A stretch of 46,240 nt of DNA from Lachnospiraceae bacterium. Its GTDB lineage: Bacteria > Bacillota > Clostridia > Lachnospirales > Lachnospiraceae. Where the stretch lies: the NCBI GenBank assembly GCA_015057955.1, contig SVDE01000006.1:1-46240 (forward strand). Direction: 5' to 3'. The notes beneath the pieces were generated by a model that did not search any database, was not told the origin of the DNA, and worked only from the letters and a program-made list of their open reading frames with translations. Below, piece by piece: positions 36,560 to 45,723 of the stretch. The position numbers were made by a program, and so were the translations under genes. Position 1 is the stretch's first letter. Every line of letters begins with the position of its first letter.

Positions 36560-37187
36560 AATATACCTCGAAAAAGCCCGCCTGACGCTTGCGTGCATGC
36601 TGGATCATGCAGTCAACTGTCTTGCGCTTGACCTGTCGGCCTTTATGGGGATGTTCATTGCCACTGGCATCGGAGAATGCTTTGAGCATGGAGATGCAGG
36701 CATAGTTGCCGGAAGGTCGGGGATTGAGCTCGCACACATGGTGGCTGAAAAGAGCGGGCTGAAGAGCACTTTCACGGAGACTGTCCGTCCATACGCAGCC
36801 GGACGCAGCAGAGAATACTGGATGGGCTGGGCGCTAGGCTATTACCAATGGTACACATCTCTGCCTTTCGCGTATATCATAAATTACGTTCCCGCCGGGG
36901 ACATCCGAGACCTGTATGATCCCTACCATGAAATGGACATAATGCAGTTCTGTGACCGCATGAGCGGACTTATAAGCGCCGTTTCACCGGAGACAAATCT
37001 GAAGAGACTCCGTGTTCTGAATGGGATGAGCCAGAGTCAGCTGGCCAGGGATAGCGGCGTACCCCTCCGCACGATCCAGCAGTATGAACAGCGCCAGAAG
37101 GATATCAATAAAGCTCAGGCCGAATATATAATAAAGCTTTCCGGTGCCCTTAACTGCAGCCCGGAGGTCCTGATTGAAAGGCTCTGA
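36540..37187 (+). CDS. XRE-type HTH protein (candidate antitoxin/autorepressor)
   Basis: LKRLRVLNGMSQSQLARDSGVPLRTIQQYEQRQKDINKAQAEYIIKLSGALNCSPEVL; overlaps DUF3990 by 20 bp. Confidence 0.88.
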   Translation: MIRAYDEIYLEKARLTLACMLDHAVNCLALDLSAFMGMFIATGIGECFEHGDAGIVAGRSGIELAHMVAEKSGLKSTFTETVRPYAAGRSREYWMGWALGYYQWYTSLPFAYIINYVPAGDIRDLYDPYHEMDIMQFCDRMSGLISAVSPETNLKRLRVLNGMSQSQLARDSGVPLRTIQQYEQRQKDINKAQAEYIIKLSGALNCSPEVLIERL

Positions 37188-37207
37188 CGAATAATGACAT
37201 TAATGTA

Positions 37208-37236
37208 GCGTACAGGTGCATGCCGCGCCTGTACGC
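37208..37236 (+). terminator. Hairpin downstream of the HTH gene, possible terminator
   Basis: GCGTACAGG...CCTGTACGC followed by AATATTTT. Confidence 0.5.
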
Positions 37237-37314
37237 AATATTTTCATAAATTTACATTCGAAAATACACAGTATAGGGGTTATAATTTAACCTGCATTAA
37301 ACGGGAGGGCAATT

Positions 37315-37650
37315 ATGGAGTTCTTATCGAATAATGAGCAGATGTGGCTGCCCGGCGAAGACGGGAAGAAACTGGCACTTATAGATTACCCTGAGATCAG
37401 GCCGGGCGTAGTGAATATAGTTCACACAGAAGTTGCCCCGAGCCTTGGCGGACAGGGGATAGCAGGCAAACTGACGCAGGCAGCTGCCGAGCAGCTCCGA
37501 AGCGAAGGCAGAAAGGCAGTCCTTACATGTTCCTACGCGGTCAAATGGTTTTCCAAGCATCCGGAGTATGCGGATGTGCTGGAGGATCCCGAGGCGGAGG
37601 CAAAGAAAGCAGAGATGTACGGAGGTCCCGCGTGCGGGATCAGACGGTGA
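37315..37650 (+). CDS. Small GNAT/YjdJ-type N-acetyltransferase
   Basis: VNIVHTEVAPSLGGQGIAGKLTQAAAEQLRSEGRKAVLTCSYAVKWFSKHPEYADVL. Confidence 0.9.
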   Translation: MEFLSNNEQMWLPGEDGKKLALIDYPEIRPGVVNIVHTEVAPSLGGQGIAGKLTQAAAEQLRSEGRKAVLTCSYAVKWFSKHPEYADVLEDPEAEAKKAEMYGGPACGIRR

Positions 37651-37668
37651 TAAAAGAAGGAGACAGAT

Positions 37669-38298
37669 ATGAAAACAGTTATCATCAACGGCAGCCCCAG
37701 GAAAAACTGGAATACGGCGGAAGTATTAAAGGAAGCGAAGAAAGGCGCAGAGGCAGCGGGCCGCGAGGTGGTCTATGTTGATCTGTATGACCTTAAGTTC
37801 ACCGGCTGCAAAAGCTGCCTTGGCTGCAAGCGCAAAGGCCTCGAAGATCCCTGCAAATGCTTCATAAAGGATGAGCTGTCTCCTGTACTCGAGGAGATCT
37901 ACACAGCAGATCATCTGATCATCGGATCGCCCATCTATTTCGGACAGCCGACAGGTGAGGTGCGTTCGTTCATGGAGAGGGCATGTTTCCCCGCGCTTTC
38001 ATATAACAATTACTCGAGCATTTTTAAGGGAAAGGTTGACGTGTCAGTTTTCCTCACCATGAATGCGGGCAAGGACATTTACGACAGGGCATACAAGGTA
38101 GCCATGGAGAACTATTTCTCCGCGTTCATGATGCTGAACGGAGATGTGGAGATAATCCCGGTTTACGATACACTGCAGATCAAGGATTACTCAAAATACG
38201 AGATGGCCGGGTTCAATGAGGAACACAAGAAGGCTGTAAGGGAAGAACAGTTCCCGGCAGACCTTAAAAAAGCATATGAGATTGGAGAAAGAAAATGA
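37669..38298 (+). CDS. Flavodoxin-fold NAD(P)H-dependent oxidoreductase
   Basis: VIINGSPRKNWNTAEVLKEA; CKSCLGCKRKG; IIGSPIYFGQPTGEVRSFMER. Confidence 0.9.
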   Translation: MKTVIINGSPRKNWNTAEVLKEAKKGAEAAGREVVYVDLYDLKFTGCKSCLGCKRKGLEDPCKCFIKDELSPVLEEIYTADHLIIGSPIYFGQPTGEVRSFMERACFPALSYNNYSSIFKGKVDVSVFLTMNAGKDIYDRAYKVAMENYFSAFMMLNGDVEIIPVYDTLQIKDYSKYEMAGFNEEHKKAVREEQFPADLKKAYEIGERK

Positions 38299-38759
38299 TC
38301 ACTATCAACAACGAACTGGAATTGTCAATTCCTGAAGATTTCCGGGAAATGAGCGCCGATGAAAAGGCAGGGCTGCAGATGTCTTCGCATGGTGAGAGCA
38401 TTTGCCTGAAAGCACCTGAGCGTCACATGGTCATCTCGATCGGTTGGAAGAAAAACGGCCTGCTCAGCAAGCTCCTTAGCGGCGGTGACTTTGCGGAGGA
38501 ACTGGATTCCTGCTACAGGAAAGCAATGAAGCCGTTCGGATACAGAAGGACTGATGACATAAGCCGCGAAGTTGACGGTGTGAAGGCTGACGGCATCCGC
38601 TACGAGTACACGGCTCAGGACATAGGCATGACCGGAGAGTCAATGGGACTTAAGAAGGACAACGAGATCTATTATTTCCACGTATATTACCGCACTATGT
38701 ACAGCGACACCGGCAGGGATGTCTGGAACGGAATTCTTGACTCGGCCAAATGGAAATGA
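38295..38759 (+). CDS. Hypothetical protein
   Basis: Overlapping start with the preceding stop; family not recognised. Confidence 0.55.
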   Translation: MITINNELELSIPEDFREMSADEKAGLQMSSHGESICLKAPERHMVISIGWKKNGLLSKLLSGGDFAEELDSCYRKAMKPFGYRRTDDISREVDGVKADGIRYEYTAQDIGMTGESMGLKKDNEIYYFHVYYRTMYSDTGRDVWNGILDSAKWK

Positions 38760-38774
38760 CAAAGGAGACCATAA

Positions 38775-39602
38775 ATGAAGATAGCAGTTACATATGACAA
38801 CGGAAACATTTTTCAGCACTTTGGAAAGACTGAGACATTCAAGATCTATACAGTCGAGGACGGCAAGGTGGTCAGCTCGGAAGTGATCGGCTCAAACGGA
38901 AGCGGACATGGCGCTCTGGCAGGCCTGCTTGATGACAAGGGAGTCGCGGTCGTGATCTGCGGAGGCATCGGAGGCGGCGCGCAGGCAGCGCTCGAGAAAA
39001 TGGGCATTGAGCTTTGCGCAGGAGCTTCGGGAGACGCAGACGCTGCAGTGGAGGCATATCTCAAGGGAGAGCTTGTAAATACAGGAGCCAACTGCGACCA
39101 TCATCACGACGAGGAGGAGGGATGCGCTCATGACTGCGGCAGCTGCGGAAGCGGATGCGGCGGACCGCAGATCACAGGAAAGAATGCAGGCAAAAAGGTG
39201 CGCGCACATTACCTCGGCAAGCTGAACGACGGAACCGTTTTCGATTCATCATATGAAAGAGAAGAGCCGTTGGAGTTCATCTGCGGCGCGGGCATGATGA
39301 TCAAGGGATTTGACGAGGCAGTGGCCAACATGGAAGTCGGACAGATTGTTGATATCCATCTCATGCCGGAAGATGCATACGGCCATCCGGACCCGGCTGC
39401 GATACTGACTGCCGAGATCAGCCAGGTTCCCGGATCGGAAAACCTCTCCGTCGGCGAGCATGTATATCTGCAGGATAACTACGGCAGGCCCATCCCTGCG
39501 GTTGTGGCTGCAAAGGATGAAAAGACCATCACATTTGACGCAAACCATGAGATGGCCGGCAAGGAACTGAACTTCCACATAGAGCTGGTGAGCGTAGAGT
39601 AA
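38775..39602 (+). CDS. Fusion: NifX/NifB-type dinitrogenase iron-molybdenum cofactor domain + SlyD-like FKBP PPIase
   Basis: N-term MKIAVTYDNGNIFQHFGKTETFKIY...; His/Cys-rich linker CDHHHDEEEGCAHDCGSCGSGCGG; C-term AGKKVRAHYLGKLNDGTVFDSSYEREEPLEFICGAGMMIKGFDEAVANM. Confidence 0.92.
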   Translation: MKIAVTYDNGNIFQHFGKTETFKIYTVEDGKVVSSEVIGSNGSGHGALAGLLDDKGVAVVICGGIGGGAQAALEKMGIELCAGASGDADAAVEAYLKGELVNTGANCDHHHDEEEGCAHDCGSCGSGCGGPQITGKNAGKKVRAHYLGKLNDGTVFDSSYEREEPLEFICGAGMMIKGFDEAVANMEVGQIVDIHLMPEDAYGHPDPAAILTAEISQVPGSENLSVGEHVYLQDNYGRPIPAVVAAKDEKTITFDANHEMAGKELNFHIELVSVE

Positions 39603-39605
39603 TTT

Positions 39606-40304
39606 ATGCAGTATATCGTCACATTTCTGGAAGGGATCATAACGTTCATATCGCCGTGCCTGCTGCCGCTGCTCCCGGTCTACATCACATTTTTCGCGGG
39701 TGACCCGGAGAAGGCGAAGGCGGAAGGCGGCTCAGCAAAAGGCGCTGCCGTTATCCGCGCACTCGGGTTCATCCTTGGATTTACGGTGATATTCATAGTC
39801 CTCGGCGCGGCGTTCGCGACAGTCGGCAAGTTCCTGAACAGGTGGAAGACCATCGTTAACATAGTCTCCGGCCTGATAGTCATCTTCTTCGCGCTGATGT
39901 ACATGGGCGTCATCAAGTGGAACCCCTTCCTGAAAGTGAAAGGCCCCTCAACCGAGAAACTGAAGGGCAGAAACCTGGGAAAATTCGTGGAAGCGTTCAT
40001 CTTCGGGCTGGTATTTTCCATCAGCTGGACACCGTGTGTCGGAACATTCCTCGGAAGCGCGCTGCTATTGGCATCGCAGTCTGGCAGCACATTTACAGGG
40101 ATACTGATGCTGCTCGCGTACTCGGCGGGGCTTGGCATCCCGTTCATGATCTGCGCGGTGCTGATCGACAGCATTTTCGGGGCGGTAAACTGGATAAAGA
40201 AACACTATAAAGTGATCAACATGATATGCGGGATCTTCCTGCTGGCAGTTGGCGTGCTGATGGCGACAGGTCTCCTGGGCAAATGGATCTCGCTGCTGAG
40301 TTAG
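39606..40304 (+). CDS. CcdA/DsbD-type cytochrome c biogenesis membrane protein
   Basis: GIITFISPCLLPLLPVYITFFAG; FSISWTPCVGTFLGSALLLA. Confidence 0.92.
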   Translation: MQYIVTFLEGIITFISPCLLPLLPVYITFFAGDPEKAKAEGGSAKGAAVIRALGFILGFTVIFIVLGAAFATVGKFLNRWKTIVNIVSGLIVIFFALMYMGVIKWNPFLKVKGPSTEKLKGRNLGKFVEAFIFGLVFSISWTPCVGTFLGSALLLASQSGSTFTGILMLLAYSAGLGIPFMICAVLIDSIFGAVNWIKKHYKVINMICGIFLLAVGVLMATGLLGKWISLLS

Positions 40305-40308
40305 GAAA

Positions 40309-40914
40309 ATGAAGGCTAGAAACATTTTATTGATAATTGGCGGAGTCATTGTATTGGCAGGACTTCTTTTCGGAGCGTCAGTCCTGTATAAGAAGATGGC
40401 GGACAAAGTCGATACTGAAAATGTGGTCGAGTTCCAGACGAGCGCCGAGGCGCCTGCCGAGAGCGGCGCCGGGGAAGCTCCGGTGCAGGGAAATACTCCC
40501 GCCAAGAACTTCGCGATGACAGATGCAGACGGAAATGAGATGATGCTCTCCGATCTCTTCGACAAGCCGGTCGTCCTCAATTTCTGGGCGAGCTGGTGCC
40601 CTCCGTGCAGGGGGGAGATGCCTGACTTCGAGGAAATGTATAAGCAGCACGGAGACCGGATAAACTTCGTGTTCGTGAATCTCGTGGACGGCTCGAGGGA
40701 GACCGAAGAGACCGCTAAGGCATTCATCGAGGAGCAGGGCTTCACATTTCCCATTTACTTTGATATTTATGGTGAAGGCTCCGAGGATTATGAAATATAC
40801 TACATTCCGGATACATTCTTCATCGACCGCCACGGCGACGTGGTGAGCTACGCGGTCGGCGGCATAGATAAAGAACAGATGCAGGCAGGTATCGACAAAT
40901 TGCTGGAGGAGTGA
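40309..40914 (+). CDS. TlpA-like membrane-anchored thioredoxin
   Basis: VVLNFWASWCPPCRGEMPDFEEMY CxxC motif. Confidence 0.93.
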   Translation: MKARNILLIIGGVIVLAGLLFGASVLYKKMADKVDTENVVEFQTSAEAPAESGAGEAPVQGNTPAKNFAMTDADGNEMMLSDLFDKPVVLNFWASWCPPCRGEMPDFEEMYKQHGDRINFVFVNLVDGSRETEETAKAFIEEQGFTFPIYFDIYGEGSEDYEIYYIPDTFFIDRHGDVVSYAVGGIDKEQMQAGIDKLLEE

Positions 40915-40933
40915 GCCTAAGGTATTGACACAG

Positions 40934-40996
40934 TGCCCCCATCCACGGGATTTTGCCATCATATCCGGCAGAAATCCTGTGGATGGGGGCTTTTTT
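40934..40996 (+). terminator. Long intrinsic terminator
   Basis: GCCCCCATCCACGGGATTTTGCC / GGCAGAAATCCTGTGGATGGGGGC then TTTTTT. Confidence 0.9.
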
Positions 40997-41053
40997 CATT
41001 GATCGTAAGAAAAGGATGCCGTAAGGGGCAGGTTGATGTATTATTAGGACAGG

Positions 41054-43753
41054 ATGATCACCACTAAAGATGCAAAAAACTTAATAAAGCGATTCGACCG
41101 GCTCTCCGTCCGGAGGGATGGCGTGTTCAGGTACAGCGATGATATCAGGGCAAACATCAAAAAGCTCTTCGACAAGCTGCTCGGGACCTGGACATTTAAG
41201 CGCGCCATCACAAGTGACCTGGCAAACGGGATCGCAGCGCAGGGTGCAATGGATACGACATTTGCCCAGCTCATCCCCTATGTCTATAAATACAGGAAAA
41301 TGGAGCCGCTGACCGCGGACCTCGACGCGCTGAACGCAAAGTACAACGGTTATCTTCAAAAGAAACTAAAGGAGATATCCCCGGCAGCATCTTCGATCCG
41401 CTGGGTATTTACATCTTCCGCAAAGAAGGATGAGATCGCGCGCACTTACGAGGAAGCCAGAAGCATCATCGACGGCATTTATTCCATGGAGACGGAGCGC
41501 ATAGCCGCTGCAGCGGACGCCTTAAAACGCCCGGCCGAAAATGATATCTACGGGGACTTTGAGAGCAATAAGTTCGCTTACTTTAAAACGATCAGGAGCA
41601 TCATTCCGGACGCGGGTACCCGCGGCGGGGCCGTGCCTGAGTTTAAGGATCTCGAGGACAGGTTCGCCGGGGCAGTGCGGATCACTGACGAGGCGGAATT
41701 CGAATTTGAAAAGTCAAGGAGCGACGTGGCCGGGGCAGTGGACGCGCTGGTCGGCGCCAAGCTTGACGAGATCCTCAAAGGAATCCCTGTCGACGAGCTG
41801 AACCGGGACAAGGCCGGCATCAGGATCAACACTCTTAAGGAAGCCGGATATACAACGCTCTCTGACATCAATAAAGCGGGTGCGGACAGGCTGTCCTACA
41901 TCAACGGCATCGGCCGCGACACCGCAGAGCTGTGCAAGCGCCTGACCCGCGAATATGCAGCCCGCGCGAGGGAGACGATCAAGATAAGCTTAAGCGCGGA
42001 CGAGCGCACGCTTGAGGCGTCCAAGCTGATCACGGCCATTTACAAATATAAGGACAAAAAGAAAGCCCACGACCGTTTGGAGGAGCTCCGGGCAAATGAG
42101 CTGGAGCCCGTGTCAAAGGCGGTCGATACCTTAAGGAGTGCGGGCAACGGCTCGGGCTGGTTTTTCTACAGCGACGCGTCCAAACACATCATGGTCGACG
42201 CCTATGATTATGTCCGGGATTTCATTTCGGGCGATGTGAACCGGGAACTCCACCGGCTCGGGACCGCGATCAAAGAGGACGCGATAGCCACTGATCCGTG
42301 GGCGGATTTCAGCGCGGATGCGGTCGGATACATTGGAGCAATCGAGGACATTTGCCCGGGAGTGCTCGGAAATGATGACAACATCTACGGCCTGCCGGAG
42401 GACCTGGCGCTTGAGATAAGGGACGAAGGCATTTTCCCGAACGGGCTCAAGTGCACGCTGAGGCGTTACCAGGAGTGGGGCGTCAAATACATCCTCCATC
42501 AGGGCCGGGTCCTGCTCGGAGATGAGATGGGACTTGGAAAGACGATCCAGGCAATAGCCGCGATGGTGTCGCTTAAGAATACCGGGGCAGACCGTTTTCT
42601 GGTCGTATGCCCGGCGAGCGTGCTTGAAAACTGGTGCAGGGAGGTCGTGCAGCACAGCGCGCTTAAGCCCGTCAGGATACACGGCGCTGACAGGGCAGAT
42701 GCCCTGAAGGAATGGCTCCGCGGCGGCGGTGTCGGTATCACGACTTATGAGACCACCGGCTCTATCCTCACAGGTGACTGGAAATGTGACATGCTGGTCG
42801 TGGATGAGGCGCACTATGTGAAGAACCCGCAGGCCCGGCGGACAAAAAACGTTGCAGCACTCAGCGGGCGTGCAGGACGTGTCCTGTTCATGACGGGAAC
42901 TGCGCTTGAAAACAGGGTCGACGAGATGATCAACCTTGTGAACATGCTGAACCCGGACGTTGCGAAGCGGATAGAGAACATCGCGTTCCTGGCTTCGGCT
43001 CCGCAGTTTAGGGCAACGGTCGCACCTGTCTATTACAGGCGAAGGAGAGAGGACGTCCTTACTGAGCTCCCTGACCTCACCGAGACGCAGGAGTGGTGCG
43101 TGCTGGGCGAGCGCGAAGAGAGTTTCTATGAGTGGGCAGTGCTCCGCAGGAATTTCGCTGAGAGCCGCCGCGTCTCATGGAACGTGGATGACATAAAGCA
43201 TTCTGTCAAGGCTGCCAGGATGATGGAACTGATTGAGGAGGCCGCCGAGGCGGAGCGCAAGGTCATCGTGTTCTCGTTCTTCCTGGACACCATGAAGAAG
43301 GTCTGCGAGCTGCTGGGCGATAAATGTTACGGTCCGATCAACGGATCAGTCCCGCCCGCAAAGAGGCAGGAAATCATAGATGAATTTGACAAAGCGCCGG
43401 CAGGCTCAGTGCTCGCCGCGCAGATCGTGGCAGGCGGCACGGGAGTTAACATCCAGTCGGCGAGCGTCGTCATCATCTGCGAGCCGCAGCTTAAGCCGTC
43501 CACCGAGAACCAGGCGATCTCCCGCGCCTACCGCATGGGGCAGAGCAGGAATGTGCTTGTCTACCGGCTGCTGTGCAAAGACACGATCGATGAGAGGATA
43601 ACAGAGATACTTGAGGAGAAACAGCAGATATTTGACGCATTTGCCGATGAGAGCGCAGCGGCTGCTGTTGAAAATGTCGAACTCGATGAGAAGTCGCTCG
43701 GCGACATCATCCAGGAGGAGATCGACAGGATAAACGCGAAAAAAGCTAAATAG
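41054..43753 (+). CDS. SNF2-family DEAD/DEAH helicase
   Basis: LLGDEMGLGKTIQAIAAM, LVVDEAHYVKNP, LFMTGTALENRVDE, ISRAYRMGQSRNVLVYRLLCKDTIDERI motifs; N-terminal HhH-like segment. Confidence 0.95.
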   Translation: MITTKDAKNLIKRFDRLSVRRDGVFRYSDDIRANIKKLFDKLLGTWTFKRAITSDLANGIAAQGAMDTTFAQLIPYVYKYRKMEPLTADLDALNAKYNGYLQKKLKEISPAASSIRWVFTSSAKKDEIARTYEEARSIIDGIYSMETERIAAAADALKRPAENDIYGDFESNKFAYFKTIRSIIPDAGTRGGAVPEFKDLEDRFAGAVRITDEAEFEFEKSRSDVAGAVDALVGAKLDEILKGIPVDELNRDKAGIRINTLKEAGYTTLSDINKAGADRLSYINGIGRDTAELCKRLTREYAARARETIKISLSADERTLEASKLITAIYKYKDKKKAHDRLEELRANELEPVSKAVDTLRSAGNGSGWFFYSDASKHIMVDAYDYVRDFISGDVNRELHRLGTAIKEDAIATDPWADFSADAVGYIGAIEDICPGVLGNDDNIYGLPEDLALEIRDEGIFPNGLKCTLRRYQEWGVKYILHQGRVLLGDEMGLGKTIQAIAAMVSLKNTGADRFLVVCPASVLENWCREVVQHSALKPVRIHGADRADALKEWLRGGGVGITTYETTGSILTGDWKCDMLVVDEAHYVKNPQARRTKNVAALSGRAGRVLFMTGTALENRVDEMINLVNMLNPDVAKRIENIAFLASAPQFRATVAPVYYRRRREDVLTELPDLTETQEWCVLGEREESFYEWAVLRRNFAESRRVSWNVDDIKHSVKAARMMELIEEAAEAERKVIVFSFFLDTMKKVCELLGDKCYGPINGSVPPAKRQEIIDEFDKAPAGSVLAAQIVAGGTGVNIQSASVVIICEPQLKPSTENQAISRAYRMGQSRNVLVYRLLCKDTIDERITEILEEKQQIFDAFADESAAAAVENVELDEKSLGDIIQEEIDRINAKKAK

Positions 43754-43771
43754 TTAAAGGAGGTATCAACT

Positions 43772-44311
43772 ATGGCAAACAAATACGAAGGAACCCAGAC
43801 AGAAAAGAACCTGATGGCCGCTTTCGCAGGCGAGTCAGAAGCACGCAACAAGTATACATATTTTGCCTCCAAGGCAAAGAAGGAAGGATTCGAGCAGATC
43901 TCTGCCCTCTTCACCAAGACGGCTGACAATGAAAAAGAACATGCCGAGCTCTGGTTCAAGGAGCTGAACGGCATCGGCAACACCGCCGAGAACCTGCTCG
44001 CTGCCGCTGAGGGCGAGAACTACGAGTGGACTGACATGTACGCAGGATTTGCCGAGACGGCAGATGCCGAGGGCTTCCATGAGCTGGCTGCTAAGTTCCG
44101 CATGGTAGCTGAGATCGAGAAGCATCACGAGGAGCGCTACCGTGCACTGCTCAAGAATGTGGAGACCCAGCAGGTATTTGAAAAGAGTGAAGTCAAGATC
44201 TGGGAGTGCCGCAACTGCGGACATATCATGGTCGGAACGAAAGCTCCGCAGGTATGCCCTGTCTGCGCACATCCGCAGAGCTACTTTGAGATCAACTCGA
44301 AGAACTATTGA
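43772..44311 (+). CDS. rbr: Rubrerythrin
   Basis: Ferritin-like [22 protein letters not shown] and C-terminal rubredoxin [27 protein letters not shown]. Confidence 0.96.
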   Translation: MANKYEGTQTEKNLMAAFAGESEARNKYTYFASKAKKEGFEQISALFTKTADNEKEHAELWFKELNGIGNTAENLLAAAEGENYEWTDMYAGFAETADAEGFHELAAKFRMVAEIEKHHEERYRALLKNVETQQVFEKSEVKIWECRNCGHIMVGTKAPQVCPVCAHPQSYFEINSKNY

Positions 44312-44333
44312 TATGGCCTGATGGCCGAGAAGG

Positions 44334-44517
44334 CGTTAGGGGGCAGTTTGCCCCATAACGGCTGGTTTAGACATGAAAATAGGCCAAAACTGCAGCGTTA
44401 GGGGGCAGTTTTGACCAGATAATGTGCGTTAGGGGGCAAAAAGTGCCCCATAGCGCACCAGCTTACATAAAATATATTAAGAAAACCTAGCGTTAGGGGG
44501 CAAACCGCCCCCTAACG
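44334..44517 (+). repeat. 184-bp composite f-r-[35]-f-(31)-f-r-[35]-f-r element (locus L7)
   Basis: f CGTTAGGGGG at 44334, 44396, 44427, 44491; r CCCCATAACG 44351, CCCCATAGCG 44446, CCCCCTAACG 44508. Confidence 0.95.
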
Positions 44518-44527
44518 CCAAGCAAAG

Positions 44528-45031
44528 ATGAGACTCTTTATCGCGATCAAACTTAATGAAGAGATCAAACAGGAGCTGATAGAGGCACAGAACCGGATGT
44601 ATGAGAGCGGAGTGAGCGGAAAGTTCTCTCCGGAGGAGAACCTGCATCTTACTCTGGCTTTTATCGGCGAGTATCCGGACCCGGAGGCGGTCATGGACGT
44701 CATCTCGACTGTGCCGTTCACACCATTTGACATCGCCTTAGACGGATTCGGAACATTTACCGACACCTGGTGGGCGGGAGTTAAGGAGAACCCCGCGCTG
44801 CAGGCGGTTGTGAGAAGGATAAGAAGAGCCCTCTCGGAAGCGGGGATCCCATTTGATAAAAAGCCGTTCAGGCCGCACATCACACTGGTGAGACGGGCGA
44901 AGGCGCAGCTTGGAGTACCGGAGATGGAAGCGCTCAGCGCCTGCATGAGGGTGATGTACATTTCCCTCATGCGCTCGGACCGCGGAAAGAACGGGATGAT
45001 ATATACAGAAGTCGGAAGGGTGGAGTCATGA
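44528..45031 (+). CDS. thpR: RNA 2',3'-cyclic phosphodiesterase ThpR
   Basis: MRLFIAIKLNEEIKQEL; LHLTLAFIG and PHITLVRRA (HxTL) motifs. Confidence 0.93.
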   Translation: MRLFIAIKLNEEIKQELIEAQNRMYESGVSGKFSPEENLHLTLAFIGEYPDPEAVMDVISTVPFTPFDIALDGFGTFTDTWWAGVKENPALQAVVRRIRRALSEAGIPFDKKPFRPHITLVRRAKAQLGVPEMEALSACMRVMYISLMRSDRGKNGMIYTEVGRVES

Positions 45032-45720
45032 AGGAAGAATGTCTGATCTGCAAGGCGCCGCTTGAGTATCTGGAGGCGGATGTCCTCATGGAATGCGAGC
45101 TTTGCCATAAAAAAGAAAACAGCAAGACCCGGTGCGTCAACGGCCACTATGTGTGTAACGAATGCCATACAAAGGGGCTGGATTCAATCATCGGCCTGTG
45201 CATGGCAGAGACTTCAAAAGATCCGGTCTTCATCATAGAGAAAATGATGAACATGCCGTTCTGCCACATGCACGGTCCCGAACATCATGTCATGGTCGGG
45301 GCAGCGCTGCTGACCGCGTATAAAAACGCGGGCGGAGACTTAGACCTTGGCAGCGCGCTGAAAGAGATGATAAACAGGGGAAAGAGCGTGCCCGGCGGCG
45401 CGTGCGGATTCTGGGGGGCCTGCGGCGCTGGCATCAGTTCGGGAATGTTCATCTCGATCATTTCGGGGTCGACGCCGCTTGCGGTAGAGCCATTCACCCT
45501 GTCGCACAAGATGACGGCAAGCTCGCTTGGCAGGATCGGCGAGATAGGCGGACCCAGATGCTGCAAGAGAGATTCGTTCCTCTCGATCCTTGCAGCCATT
45601 GACTTTGTTAAGGAGCACTTCGGGGTCCAAATGGAGACGCACGAAGTGATATGCGAATACTCACATCTGAACAACCAGTGCATCGGAAAGCGCTGCCCGT
45701 TCGCAAAGGTGAACCACTAG
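45028..45720 (+). CDS. DUF5714 domain protein, Cys-rich
   Basis: CLICKAPLEYLEADVLMECELCHKKE; CVNGHYVCNECH; GACGFWGACGAGISSGMFISI. Confidence 0.8.
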   Translation: MKEECLICKAPLEYLEADVLMECELCHKKENSKTRCVNGHYVCNECHTKGLDSIIGLCMAETSKDPVFIIEKMMNMPFCHMHGPEHHVMVGAALLTAYKNAGGDLDLGSALKEMINRGKSVPGGACGFWGACGAGISSGMFISIISGSTPLAVEPFTLSHKMTASSLGRIGEIGGPRCCKRDSFLSILAAIDFVKEHFGVQMETHEVICEYSHLNNQCIGKRCPFAKVNH

Positions 45721-45723
45721 AAA

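Noticed and set aside
44334-44500. G-quadruplex or telomere-like signal from four TTAGGGGG runs on one strand
   Set aside because: L4 keeps the same layout with GAGATTAGAGGC arms that lack G-runs, so G4 formation cannot be the conserved feature.
16652-44517. All intergenic palindromes being simple Rho-independent terminators
   Set aside because: Most lack a U-tract, several loci carry a separate conventional terminator (16733-16764, 35227-35256), and terminators do not require 33-35-nt gaps.
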